A DNA stretch of 35,196 bases from Singulisphaera sp. GP187 (lineage in GTDB: Bacteria; Planctomycetota; Phycisphaerae; Phycisphaerales; SM1A02). The translations under genes and the position numbers were made by a program. The DNA lies in assembly GCA_945868805.1 (NCBI GenBank), contig CAMBMO010000023.1:1-35196 (forward strand), written 5' to 3'. Shown here in pieces: positions 1 to 8,362 of the stretch; within the stretch, counting starts at the first letter, position 1; the number at the start of each line of letters is the position of its first letter. The notes beneath the pieces are model-generated. The model saw only the letters and a program-made list of their open reading frames with translations, was not told the DNA's origin and did not search any database.

Positions 1-59
1 ACGAAGGCAAAGCCAACAGATTTACAGTCTGTCCTCGTTGACCACTTGAGTATTCGCCC
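1..59 (-). tRNA. tRNA-Tyr (GTA), 3' part cut off by window edge
   Basis: On the minus strand the sequence starts GGGCGAA (acceptor 5' strand), then a D-arm closed by CTC/GAG, an anticodon stem ACAGA/TCTGT enclosing loop CTGTAAA, and a long variable arm with a GGC-TTT-GCC hairpin. The GTA anticodon lies at 23-25, and the long variable arm is typical of bacterial tRNA-Tyr. The T-arm and acceptor 3' strand lie outside the window. It sits 30 nt downstream of the DedA gene on the same strand. Confidence 0.88.
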
Positions 60-89
60 GAGTGAAGACCTGAGTTTTGAAGTGTAGCA

Positions 90-893
90 CTACACCCGTG
101 TTTGGGGTTCGTGCCGAATGACGAGTCGCTTCGTCGCGTGATAGAGACGCAACCAGCGAGCCGGTGCGCGCGGCGCTCGCAATTTGGATCTGCGCGACGA
201 CCACCAGACATGGCCGAAATACATGAGCAGTACAAACGCGAGCGTGAATGCAATGCCGATCATCAATTGATGGGTGATATCCGTTACGCCAGCCTGCTTG
301 GCAGCTCTGCCTCCGAGTACTCCGATAAGCATTTGCAGAGGCACAGTCACCGCAGTGCATGACAACTCCACCAGCAGGAACTTCCACCACTTCATGTGCA
401 GAAGTCCGCACATCGTGATCACGGGAGTCCGAGTTCCGGGGATGAACCTCGCCGCAAGGAGCACAAGTGCCCCGCGCTCATCGATCTGGTGCTTGACTTC
501 GAGCAAGCGACGGGGGTGGAGCACGCGCTTGAACCACTTGGAATGGAGGAAGCGAGTTCCGAACGTGCCGCACATCCAAAACCACAGCGAATCTCCCACG
601 ACGATTCCCAAATATGCCCAGAGCCAGAAGCGAAGAAACGTATGCAGATCATGCGCGGCGAGCCAGCCCGCAGGAATCAGGATGAGATCTTCCGAAAGAT
701 GAAGTCCGACTCCTGAAACGACGAATGCTCCAAAGAGCGTGATTGCACCGTAATCCTCGATCCCACGCTCGACCCATGCGGGCATCCCTGGTACCGACTG
801 AGTTGGGATGGACTGCGACGGCGGCATCGCATGCGCCGCGACGGCGATGAAGAGTCCCAGCGCCACTGCGATCAAAAGAAAACGCCGCATCAT
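90..893 (-). CDS. DedA family (SNARE-associated/VTT) inner membrane protein
   Basis: A 267-residue polytopic membrane protein. After a hydrophobic N-terminus (about residues 1-22) come membrane segments around residues 50-80, 90-115, 140-200 and 210-230. The middle holds the DedA hallmark RFIPGTRTPV...G (about residues 148-160), and an upstream Gly-Asp (GDSLWFW) matches the family's first re-entrant region. DedA proteins are proton-dependent transporters or flippases of the cytoplasmic membrane, some implicated in undecaprenyl-phosphate or phospholipid recycling; the substrate here cannot be read from sequence. The C-terminus is Arg/Lys rich and cytosolic-looking. It lies 41 nt downstream of the membrane pyrophosphatase on the same strand and may be co-transcribed. 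The start could be either of two adjacent ATG codons. Confidence 0.85.
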   Translation of the reverse strand: MMRRFLLIAVALGLFIAVAAHAMPPSQSIPTQSVPGMPAWVERGIEDYGAITLFGAFVVSGVGLHLSEDLILIPAGWLAAHDLHTFLRFWLWAYLGIVVGDSLWFWMCGTFGTRFLHSKWFKRVLHPRRLLEVKHQIDERGALVLLAARFIPGTRTPVITMCGLLHMKWWKFLLVELSCTAVTVPLQMLIGVLGGRAAKQAGVTDITHQLMIGIAFTLAFVLLMYFGHVWWSSRRSKLRAPRAPARWLRLYHATKRLVIRHEPQTRV

Positions 894-934
894 CGTTTCT
901 GATGATACGGCGGGATGGATTCGAGATTGGTCTA

Positions 935-3523
935 TCAGCTCTTTGCGTCTGCTGGGATGCGCATCGAGTAGAACGATCGGTAGACAAAGATCAGCGCAAT
1001 CGCAGTAAAGACCACTCCAATCGCCAGCTTCGCCGCCTGATTTTCCATGGTCACCGCGATTTCAACCGCGAGGAGTCCAAAGAGCGTCGTGAACTTGATC
1101 ACCGGATTCAGACTCACGGAGCTCGTGTCCTTGAACGGATCGCCGACGGTATCGCCGACGACTGTTGCGGCGTGAAGTTCGGTGCCCTTCGCGCGCATAT
1201 CGACTTCGACGATCTTCTTGGCGTTGTCCCAAGATCCACCGGCGTTGGCCATGAAAATCGCCTGGAACAAACCGAAGAATGCGATCGCGATTAGGTATCC
1301 GATGAAGAAGAACGGATCAAAGAATGGCAGTGCCAAAGAAAGGCAGAACACAACGATAAAGATGTTGATCATGCCCTTCTGCGCATAGACAGTGCAGATG
1401 CGAACGACCTCTTTCGAGTCCGCGATACTCGCAGTTGCATTGTTGAGATTGATGTTTTCCTTGATGTAAACGACCGCGCGGTATGCGCCTGTCACGACGG
1501 CCTGAGTGCTTGCTCCAGTGAACCAGTAAATCACCGATCCACCCATGAGAAGTCCAAGAAGGATCGCGGGTTGCACGATCGAGAGCTTGCCGATGACGGT
1601 CTGCACGCCTTGCTCGAGCGCGATCTTGTAGGCAGGGTCCGTCGGGTTGACTACTCCGCCGACGATGTTGGCGGTTTCGACTCCGATGAGCGCCAAGATG
1701 ATGCCGAAGACCATCGTCGTCGCACCAACCACGGCGGTTCCGATGAGCACGGGCTTCGCGGTCGCCTTAAATGTGTTTCCTGCGCCGTCACCCTTTTCAA
1801 GCTTGTGCTTGGAATGCTCGAAATCCGGTGTGAATCCGAACTTGGTCTTGATCTCTTCCTTGATGTTCGGGATGCTTTCGATCTGGCTCAGTTCGTAAAC
1901 GCTTTGCGCGTTGTCGGTCACTGGTCCGAACGAATCAACCGCGATCGTGACGGGTCCCATGCCGAGGAATCCGAAGGCGATCAAACCGAACGCGAAGATG
2001 GGTGCAGCAAATGGATAGACCGATGGCATGATGGCAAGCATGTCGCCACTCATTGCGCACCACCAACCCAATCCCATGAGGGAGAGAATGACGAGGCCGT
2101 TCCAGAATGCCGAGAAGTTTCCCGACACAAATCCGGAAAGGATGCAGAGGCTTGCGCCTCCTTGCTTGCTCGCATTCACGACTTCCTTGACATGCCGAGA
2201 CTTGGTGCTCGTGAAAACCTTCGTGAACTCCGGAATCAATGCACCTGCGATGGTTCCGAGCGAAATGATCACCGAGAGAATCCACCAGAGGTCAGGCAGA
2301 TAGGTCACGCTGTCTGTGATCGTCTTCGTCGATTCGACGAGCGTTCCAGCGACGACTGGGGTTGCCGTGACGACTTCCGTCACATTCTCATTTCCGATCG
2401 CGATGTTTCCGAGCAACAGATAGCTCGCGACGAATGTCACGCCGATCGAGATGATCGAGGTCAGCCAAACGAGCGAGGTGAGCGGAGCCTCTTCATCGAA
2501 TTCAGTCTTGTCGCCGAATTTCGCATTGGAAATGGCTTCATTGATCAAGTATGAGACGAGACTCGTGATGACCATGAGGATGCGCATCGCGAAGAGCCAG
2601 ACGATGAGAGTCGCGCAGAGATCTGGATTGACGTCACCCATTGAATATGCCAAGAAGGCGATGAGGGCGACGCCCGTCACTCCGTATGTTTCGAAGCCGT
2701 CCGCGGTTGGACCCACCGAGTCACCGGCATTGTCGCCCGTGCAATCAGCGATCACGCCTGGGTTCTTCGGATCATCCTCTGGAAGCTTGAAGACGATCTT
2801 CATGAGATCCGCACCGATGTCCGCGATCTTGGTGAAGATTCCACCGCAGATGCGAAGGGCGCTCGCGCCGAGGCTTTCGCCGATGGCGAAACCGATGAAG
2901 CATGGACCGACAAGCGCGGTTGGCAGGAACGCCAGAATGCAGATCATGAAGAACAATTCGACGGAGACCAACAGCAGTCCGACGCTCATTCCACTCTTCA
3001 GAGGAATGCTGAGCACTGGAAGCGCGGACTTGCGCAAACTCGCGAAGGCAGCGCGACTGTTCGCGGTGGTGTTGATGCGAATACCGAACCAAGCGACGCC
3101 ATAGGAACCGAGGATTCCCAAAACGCTGGCCGCAAGGATGAGAGCAACATTGCTCGCTGATTTGTGCTCAAGGACGCCGAAGTAATAAATGATGCAGGCC
3201 GCAATCAGGAGCCAAAGCCAGACAAGGAACTTGCCTTGTTGAAAGAGGTAGCTCTTGCAGGTCTCCCAGATGATGTTCGAGACAGCCAGCATCGACGCAT
3301 GCGCTGGGAGCGCCTTGGTCTGTCGGTACTGAGCGAGCCCGAAGAGGCAGGCTGCGATGCAAACCAGGAGTCCGAAATAGAGGATTCCCATCCCCGAGAT
3401 CGTGGTCCCCAAGACATCGAATTGAACCGAGGTGAGCGACGGAACCTTCAGGTCAGCCTCGCCCGCGAAGGCGGCGGGGGTGATGAGGCAACAGGCGAAT
3501 AACGCGAACATGAGTCGAAGCAT
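935..3523 (-). CDS. hppA: Membrane-bound ion-pumping inorganic pyrophosphatase
   Basis: An 862-residue M-PPase that hydrolyses cytosolic pyrophosphate and pumps H+ (or Na+) across the membrane. A signal-like N-terminus (residues 1-20, ending AFA) precedes about 16 membrane helices. Substrate-site motifs include ADIGADL (about 230-236), GDNAGDSVGPTADG (about 255-268), DSFGPVTDNA in the middle, and WDNAKK...VGDTVGDPFKDT near the C-terminus (about 760-800). The site that separates potassium dependence reads GNTFKATAKP (about 581-590). Lys at the position equivalent to A/K460 is the signature of potassium-independent enzymes, but Ala follows where Thr is usual and Phe replaces the second Thr of GNTT. 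It is longer than the common 670-770 residues. An SD-like AGGAAGGA lies 10 nt before the ATG. Pumped ion and membrane localisation are inferred. Confidence 0.95.
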   Translation of the reverse strand: MLRLMFALFACCLITPAAFAGEADLKVPSLTSVQFDVLGTTISGMGILYFGLLVCIAACLFGLAQYRQTKALPAHASMLAVSNIIWETCKSYLFQQGKFLVWLWLLIAACIIYYFGVLEHKSASNVALILAASVLGILGSYGVAWFGIRINTTANSRAAFASLRKSALPVLSIPLKSGMSVGLLLVSVELFFMICILAFLPTALVGPCFIGFAIGESLGASALRICGGIFTKIADIGADLMKIVFKLPEDDPKNPGVIADCTGDNAGDSVGPTADGFETYGVTGVALIAFLAYSMGDVNPDLCATLIVWLFAMRILMVITSLVSYLINEAISNAKFGDKTEFDEEAPLTSLVWLTSIISIGVTFVASYLLLGNIAIGNENVTEVVTATPVVAGTLVESTKTITDSVTYLPDLWWILSVIISLGTIAGALIPEFTKVFTSTKSRHVKEVVNASKQGGASLCILSGFVSGNFSAFWNGLVILSLMGLGWWCAMSGDMLAIMPSVYPFAAPIFAFGLIAFGFLGMGPVTIAVDSFGPVTDNAQSVYELSQIESIPNIKEEIKTKFGFTPDFEHSKHKLEKGDGAGNTFKATAKPVLIGTAVVGATTMVFGIILALIGVETANIVGGVVNPTDPAYKIALEQGVQTVIGKLSIVQPAILLGLLMGGSVIYWFTGASTQAVVTGAYRAVVYIKENINLNNATASIADSKEVVRICTVYAQKGMINIFIVVFCLSLALPFFDPFFFIGYLIAIAFFGLFQAIFMANAGGSWDNAKKIVEVDMRAKGTELHAATVVGDTVGDPFKDTSSVSLNPVIKFTTLFGLLAVEIAVTMENQAAKLAIGVVFTAIALIFVYRSFYSMRIPADAKS

Positions 3524-3533
3524 GGGTGGGGGG

Positions 3534-3541
3534 GTCCTTCC
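3534..3541 (-). promoter_or_regulatory. Ribosome binding site of hppA
   Basis: On the minus strand AGGAAGGA ends 10 nt before the ATG at 3523, separated from it by a C-rich run. It supports this start for hppA. Confidence 0.6.
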
Positions 3542-3566
3542 TATGGGTTGCTAAATTGAGGGCGAG

Positions 3567-3594
3567 AGTGTAGCGATACTGTCGATATTGACAA
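3567..3594 (-). promoter_or_regulatory. Sigma-70-type promoter of hppA
   Basis: On the minus strand TTGTCA (3594-3589) is followed after 16 nt by TACACT (3572-3567), about 44 nt before the hppA start. Both hexamers are close to consensus. The site lies in the 103-bp divergent gap between hppA and the RlmK-like gene. An overlapping TTGACA on the plus strand (3588-3593) has no good -10 partner at normal spacing. Confidence 0.6.
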
Positions 3595-3626
3595 CCGCGC
3601 TCGATTATCGACCGCATTCCTGACCC

Positions 3627-4607
3627 ATGCTTGATCACAGACTGGCAAAAAGACGCAAGCACTTGCTGAAATGGGCTCGTCGCACCGATGCGCCTTGCTT
3701 TCGGCTCTACGAGCGAGACATCCCCGAGTATCCGCTCGTCGTCGATTGGTACGACGGCGATGTCTTAGTCTGGTTTCACCCGCGCACCCGCGACGACACG
3801 CCTGAAGCAGAGGTGGTTCATCAGCAATCGTGCCTCGAACAGATTCGCACAGCCCTCGAAGTCGAACCCGCTCGCATTTTCGTGAAGCGGCGGCAACGCC
3901 AGCGTGGATTGGCGCAGTACGAACGAGTCAGCGAGGATTCCGTCACTCGAACGGTGGCCGAGCAGGGGCTTCGATTCGAAGTCAATCTCACGGACTATCT
4001 CGATACCGGATTGTTTCTGGACCATCGCACAACGCGATCGATGATCCGCGAGCGTGCGAAAGAAAAGCGCGTGATGAATCTCTTCGCATACACCGGTTCG
4101 TTCACGGTCTATGCGGCGGCAGGTGGCGCGTCGGCAACATTGACCGTCGACATGAGCAATACCTATCAAGAGTGGTCGCGCCGAAATCTCGAACTGAATG
4201 GATTCTCGGTGGGGAGCCAGCACCGATTCGCGCAAGCGGATTGCCTCAAGATGCTCGAAGCTGGTCCGCCTCGGGGAGAACTCTTCGACATCATCGTGCT
4301 CGATCCGCCGACCTTTTCGAATTCGAAGCGGATGGTTGCGGGCAGTTTTTCAGTCGAGCGCGACTGGCCGTCGCTCTTGGCGATGACAATGCCGTGGTTG
4401 AGCGCGCAGGGTCAGATCTGGTTCAGCACAAATTCGCGCGGATTTACGCCGTTGCTAGAACTGCTCCCAAGTGGCATCGAGATGCGCGAGATCACCAAGT
4501 ACACCGTCCCAGAGGACTTCGCGGACCGCACTCCGCACCGCGCATATCTCGTGGCACACACGGGAGCGCCACGAGCAGTCGATTTGCGCATTGATCGCAC
4601 TGGTTGA
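3627..4607 (+). CDS. rlmK: RlmK-like 23S rRNA (guanine-N7) methyltransferase, stand-alone
   Basis: This 326-residue SAM-dependent methyltransferase aligns along its whole length with the C-terminal (RlmK) half of the E. coli RlmKL fusion, which makes m7G2069 in 23S rRNA. Visible shared segments are an N-terminal KRRKHLLKWARR / CFRLYERDIPEYPL region, VNLTDYLDTGLFLDHR (about 121-135), the SAM motif NLFAYTGSFTVYAA (about 151-164), TVDMSNTY, and the catalytic-face motif DPPTFSNSKR (about 226-235). The RlmL half (THUMP plus N2-guanine MTase) is absent. No strong SD precedes the ATG at 3627, but the N-terminal similarity supports this start. The stop is immediately followed by the convergent esterase stop. 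The family assignment is strong; the exact target base is inferred. Confidence 0.85.
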   Translation: MLDHRLAKRRKHLLKWARRTDAPCFRLYERDIPEYPLVVDWYDGDVLVWFHPRTRDDTPEAEVVHQQSCLEQIRTALEVEPARIFVKRRQRQRGLAQYERVSEDSVTRTVAEQGLRFEVNLTDYLDTGLFLDHRTTRSMIRERAKEKRVMNLFAYTGSFTVYAAAGGASATLTVDMSNTYQEWSRRNLELNGFSVGSQHRFAQADCLKMLEAGPPRGELFDIIVLDPPTFSNSKRMVAGSFSVERDWPSLLAMTMPWLSAQGQIWFSTNSRGFTPLLELLPSGIEMREITKYTVPEDFADRTPHRAYLVAHTGAPRAVDLRIDRTG

Positions 4608-5510
4608 CTAGCGAGTTGCGGGAGGTGTCGCTGGGGACGCTACGGGACTCGTGGGCGCGGGCACAGCATCTGCCGCCGGCAGGGCATGCTCCTTAAAGAA
4701 GCGCACGACGAGTTCTGTCGCCTTCCCGTAGTACTTGTGACCGCCTGGTTGCAAGCAAATCACAATAGGTGTTCCGTTCTTGGATGGATACTCGGTGCAG
4801 TACTGCGCCCAAGGCTTTCCTTCGCTCTCACATCCGTTCAGCGATCGCGCCGCATCCATGGATCGTGTTTGAAACGCGATCGGTACGACCGTGTCACTCT
4901 CGCCAGCGATGTGAATCAGCGGGCGAGGGGTAATCGTTGGACCACGAGCCATGCCCGCAGCTGATGGACCGAAGGCCGCAAAGTTCTCTCCGCGCTGTGC
5001 CCAGAGCAAATAGGTGAACCCACCGCCGTTGGAGTGACCCGTCGAATAGATGCGTCGGTCGTCCACTTTGTACTGCGCTTTCAGCCCCGCGAGCATGGCG
5101 TCGAAGAACTTGAGATCGCGGTCATCTTCAATTCCTGCACGACCCTGCCATCCCGCCTTCAGTCCCTTGGGATCTGTCATCCCCGAAGTCGGGAGTCCTT
5201 GTGGATAGACCACAATCGCTTCGGGCCACGCGCTTTGAAATTTTCCGCCACTTGCGAATTGCTTTGCCGATCCTCCGTGGCCGTGAAATGCGAAAACAAG
5301 CGGGGCGGGAGTGGTGGTTGCAGTCGTAGGCGCATAGACAATCGCTTCGCGCTTCACGCCATTCACTTCCCACGAAATCGTTGTGCTTTCTGATGCCGGC
5401 ACTGATGCTGGCACGTCGTCTTGTGCGTATGCGAGTGGTGCAACCACGACGATCCCAACGACGAACCCAGCCACGATCTCGCTGATATGCAAGAGAGAGT
5501 GCTTTTTCAT
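4608..5510 (-). CDS. Secreted PHB-depolymerase/feruloyl-esterase-like alpha/beta hydrolase (LpqC family)
   Basis: A 300-residue exported hydrolase. A signal peptide (residues 1-29, ending AYA) leads into an alpha/beta-hydrolase fold. The oxyanion segment is HGHGG (76-80), the nucleophile elbow is GHSNGG (Ser160), and a charge-relay Asp206 (AGESDTV) and His258 (PGGHKY) complete the triad. This spacing matches the COG3509 group of polyhydroxybutyrate depolymerases and feruloyl/acetylxylan esterases; the substrate is undetermined. A Pro/Ala/Thr-rich tail (about 275-300) looks like a flexible linker. The ATG overlaps the stop of the upstream lipoprotein gene as ATGA, so translation is probably coupled. 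Confidence 0.85.
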   Translation of the reverse strand: MKKHSLLHISEIVAGFVVGIVVVAPLAYAQDDVPASVPASESTTISWEVNGVKREAIVYAPTTATTTPAPLVFAFHGHGGSAKQFASGGKFQSAWPEAIVVYPQGLPTSGMTDPKGLKAGWQGRAGIEDDRDLKFFDAMLAGLKAQYKVDDRRIYSTGHSNGGGFTYLLWAQRGENFAAFGPSAAGMARGPTITPRPLIHIAGESDTVVPIAFQTRSMDAARSLNGCESEGKPWAQYCTEYPSKNGTPIVICLQPGGHKYYGKATELVVRFFKEHALPAADAVPAPTSPVASPATPPATR

Positions 5511-6796
5511 GGTCCTGCACTCTTCACGGGTGGAATAAACGGTTGTGGCGATGCGGGCACCATGAATTCCGGCGCATCTGGCAAGTCCGACGCAAATGGT
5601 TTGTTGTCGCTTTCTCCATTGGTGAGCTTGAAGCGAATGATCTGCTTCTTCTTGCGGTCGCCAACATACAGATGCTCATTGTCCATCGCGAGCGAACTTG
5701 GAAGTGGAGGGCATCCCGTCTGCGTATTCGCAAACAGAATGATGTTGCCAGTCTTCGTATCGATTCGGAAAATTGCGGGGACGCCATTGTCGGTCAGGTA
5801 GACCGTCTCCCCATCGGGCGCGAACAAGAGTTGAATTGGATGCTTGAGCCCGTTGGACGCATCGGCCAAGACGCTCTTGCGAAGTCCAGTCTGGGGATCG
5901 AACACCACGACCTGTGATGCGCCTCGGTCGCAGACATAGAGCAATCCATCTGCGCCGATGGCGATGCCACGAATTTCAGTGATGCCCTGTGGCGAGACTT
6001 GGGCACGAGGGACAATCGTTCCCGCAGGAATCCCTAGCCCCGAGATTTCCGCAGGAACGGGCACAGGTTGGCCCGGAGTCGCGGTCCCAATCCCTTTGTA
6101 TGCACTCACGGTGTTCGTGTCTTGATTCGACGTATACACCGTTCCGTCAGCACCGACTGCGATCGCGTACGAGTGCACGAGATCGGGATCCTTGAGTGCT
6201 TTCTGGGCGAAAACGGATTCAAACGGCAACATCCCGTCGGTGCCGGGAGGCCCGTATCGCAGAAGTCTCGTGTCGTCCATGTTCGCGCTGACAACCATAA
6301 GTCCGTGCTCGCCCGTGTGAAGCATTCCACGCACCCCCTTGGCATCGCCACCCGCGGACTTCGGCACTTCGTCGAGGATGTTTCCCAGAGTCTCGCCCTC
6401 GCCACTCAGTGCGTGAACCGTATTCCCGGACGGCTCTCCATGCATCGTGATGTACCACTTTGCCGCGGTCTTCGGTTGATCATGTCCGTGGGCGCCTTTG
6501 CGATTGTCCGCGTCGGATCCAGCCTTGTCGTCCTTCGGTGCATCCGAATTGGGCCCATCGGCATTGGCGGTTTCGCCACCATGGTGCTTGTCTTTGTCCT
6601 TGCCTGACCCGCGGTCGAACTTGCTTTCGTCGGGTGCGTCATTCGATCCCGTGTCGTTTCCTTTGTCGGTCGTCGGTCCGCACGCCCCAGTGACGAGCAG
6701 GAGCGCGACGAGCGTGACAATCGGGACTATCGGGGCTATCCCGATCATTGCGAGTCGATCCGGGTGACGACACCTGTGCCAGTTGCGCTTCTTCAT
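5507..6796 (-). CDS. NHL-type beta-propeller lipoprotein
   Basis: A 429-residue lipoprotein starting MKKRNW. A hydrophobic stretch ends in lipobox LVTGAC, then comes a low-complexity Asp/Lys/Gly/His linker of about 70 residues, then a propeller region. The propeller contains repeats of the form IRGIAIGADGLLYVCD, IQLLFAPDGETVYLTDNG and SSLAMDNEHLYVGDR, as in NHL/SMP-30-like proteins. Such modules usually bind ligands or act as scaffolds, sometimes as lactonases; no catalytic residues can be assigned. A longer ORF opens at 6871, but I chose 6796 because it places a charged n-region before the signal helix. It overlaps the downstream esterase by 4 nt, so the two form a pair. Its start lies only 25 bp from the divergent gene at 6822. 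Confidence 0.75.
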   Translation of the reverse strand: MKKRNWHRCRHPDRLAMIGIAPIVPIVTLVALLLVTGACGPTTDKGNDTGSNDAPDESKFDRGSGKDKDKHHGGETANADGPNSDAPKDDKAGSDADNRKGAHGHDQPKTAAKWYITMHGEPSGNTVHALSGEGETLGNILDEVPKSAGGDAKGVRGMLHTGEHGLMVVSANMDDTRLLRYGPPGTDGMLPFESVFAQKALKDPDLVHSYAIAVGADGTVYTSNQDTNTVSAYKGIGTATPGQPVPVPAEISGLGIPAGTIVPRAQVSPQGITEIRGIAIGADGLLYVCDRGASQVVVFDPQTGLRKSVLADASNGLKHPIQLLFAPDGETVYLTDNGVPAIFRIDTKTGNIILFANTQTGCPPLPSSLAMDNEHLYVGDRKKKQIIRFKLTNGESDNKPFASDLPDAPEFMVPASPQPFIPPVKSAGP

Positions 6797-6821
6797 GGTT
6801 TGTGGGGAGAATACTCGTACG

Positions 6822-7580
6822 ATGACCATTACGAATTTTCTCGGTGCTCCCCTCATTGCTCTTGCTGACAAGGGATCGTCGATGATCCCGCTCTTTGAGC
6901 AGCAAGCGTCGCACCCGATCGACTCGAAGAGCGTCCAGAGTTCTCTTGATCATTTCACGAATCCGTGGTTCGTGCTCTCGCTGCTCCTCGGACTTGCGGT
7001 CGCGGCCGCCTGCGGATTGGCACTCGCTTGGCATCCGCGGCGATCAGGCAAGGGCGATCCCGTCGAAGATCTCGAACAACGCAATACGCTGATCTTGCTT
7101 GCGATGGTTGGGGCAGTGGTCTCGGAGCTCGTGCGAGTCGATCCCGCAATGGCGTTGGTCGTCTTCGGCATCGGTGGTCTCATTCGTTTTCGGACCATCC
7201 TCGACAATCCCAAGATCACTGGCAAGGCGATCATGGTGGTCGTCATCGGTCTGGCGTGCGGACTTGGTGAACTTGCGATGGGTGTGTTTTTCACGCTCTT
7301 CACATGGTTGCTGATTTTCTGGCTCGACTCGGTGGTTGGATTCCGCATCCGACTCAAGTTGACGGGTCGCTGCGATTCGAAGGCGACTCTTGTGGCAGTG
7401 TTGGATGCCGTTCGTCGTGTTGGTGGTCGAACATCGTCTGCCGAGGAGTATGAGCACAAGCGTCAACTCGTCGTGATCGGGAAGATGCCCTCGTCCGTTG
7501 ATCCGGTGAAGTTCAAGGCGAATCTGGCGCACAAACTGCCTCAAGGCGAGGACGTCGAAATCGAACTCAAGACTGGATGA
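6822..7580 (+). CDS. MgtC/DUF4956-like integral membrane protein with cytosolic C-terminal domain
   Basis: A 252-residue membrane protein. One helix lies at about residues 45-65. A block of about three helices (about 85-175) contains VVFGIGGLIRFRTILD followed by VIGLACGLGELAMG, which resembles the conserved RFRT/G-rich core of DUF4956 and is distantly like MgtC/SapB. The last 75 residues form a soluble alpha/beta domain, possibly ACT-like. Function is not established; MgtC-like proteins modulate ATP synthase or transporters, and DUF4956 proteins occur with polyphosphate and CotH systems. The start at 6822 is preferred over the upstream ATG at 6783 because GGGGAGA lies 11 nt before it. It overlaps the ABC ATPase gene by ATGA, so it is the first gene of that operon. 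Confidence 0.6.
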   Translation: MTITNFLGAPLIALADKGSSMIPLFEQQASHPIDSKSVQSSLDHFTNPWFVLSLLLGLAVAAACGLALAWHPRRSGKGDPVEDLEQRNTLILLAMVGAVVSELVRVDPAMALVVFGIGGLIRFRTILDNPKITGKAIMVVVIGLACGLGELAMGVFFTLFTWLLIFWLDSVVGFRIRLKLTGRCDSKATLVAVLDAVRRVGGRTSSAEEYEHKRQLVVIGKMPSSVDPVKFKANLAHKLPQGEDVEIELKTG

Positions 7581-8362
7581 GCGCCAGCCACGTGAGTCTT
7601 GCGTTTCGGCGAGTTTCGCGGACATTTCCGGGCGGGGTTGTCGCGCTGAACGATGTCTCGTTCTCAGTTCCTGCGGGTGGATTGACGGCGGTGATTGGAC
7701 CGAGCGGGTGTGGCAAGACGACGCTCTTGCGCATCGCTGCGGGGCTCGATCGGGCGACATCGGGCAGAGTTGAGCTGATACCCAAATCGATTCTGAAGGA
7801 TGGTGCGGTTCATTTCGCGGGTGATCGAAAGACTTCCGTGTGCTTTCAAGACCCGCGACTCCTTCCATGGCGAAGCGTGATCGACAATGTCGCGCTCCCA
7901 CTCGAACTGGCAGGGATCGCACGAGCGGATCGAATGGCGCGTGCGAGCCAAGTAATCGCGGCGGCCGGACTATCGGACGCGAAGTATCGAATGCCATCGC
8001 AACTCTCCGGTGGAATGCGAATGCGGGTGGCGTTGGCGCGTGCGTTGGTGACACGACCAGAGGTGCTCTTGCTCGACGAGCCGTGCAGTGCCGTCGATGA
8101 ATTCACACGGATGCAGTTGGACGAAGAGATTCGGCGAGTCTGGCAGGCGTCTGGGGCGACAACGCTGTTGATCACGCATTCGGTTTCCGAGGCGGTTTGG
8201 TTGGCCGACCAAATCGTCGTGATGGGGGGCGCATCGATCGACGAGATCTATCAGGTGCAATTGCCACAGGGCTCACGTGATCGAACGAGCGCGGGGTTCC
8301 TCTTCGAAGTCGAAACCGTCATGAAGTTGCTCGCGCGGGCGGCGGGGGTGGTTGCAACGTGA
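7577..8362 (+). CDS. ABC transporter ATP-binding protein, NitT/TauT/ThiZ type
   Basis: A 261-residue ABC ATPase. Walker A is GPSGCGKTT (41-49), the Q-loop is CFQDPRLLPWR (about 90-100), the signature is LSGGM (144-148), Walker B is VLLLDEP (164-170), and the H-switch is LITHSVSEA (around 200). The Q-loop continuation LLPWRSVIDNVALPLE is typical of importers for nitrate, taurine/sulfonate and pyrimidine compounds. It energises uptake through the following permease on the cytosolic face. Its start overlaps the upstream membrane gene (ATGA) and its stop overlaps the GTG start of the permease (GTGA). Confidence 0.92.
   Translation: MSASHVSLAFRRVSRTFPGGVVALNDVSFSVPAGGLTAVIGPSGCGKTTLLRIAAGLDRATSGRVELIPKSILKDGAVHFAGDRKTSVCFQDPRLLPWRSVIDNVALPLELAGIARADRMARASQVIAAAGLSDAKYRMPSQLSGGMRMRVALARALVTRPEVLLLDEPCSAVDEFTRMQLDEEIRRVWQASGATTLLITHSVSEAVWLADQIVVMGGASIDEIYQVQLPQGSRDRTSAGFLFEVETVMKLLARAAGVVAT

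Noticed and set aside
82-95. GTGTAG-CA-CTACAC palindrome at the end of the DedA gene as a terminator
   Set aside because: The stem is only 6 bp and no T-run follows, so it is too weak to call.
6780-6830. Possible TPP or FMN riboswitch before the NMT1-type importer operon
   Set aside because: No conserved riboswitch core was seen, and the gap to the divergent gene is only 25 bp.
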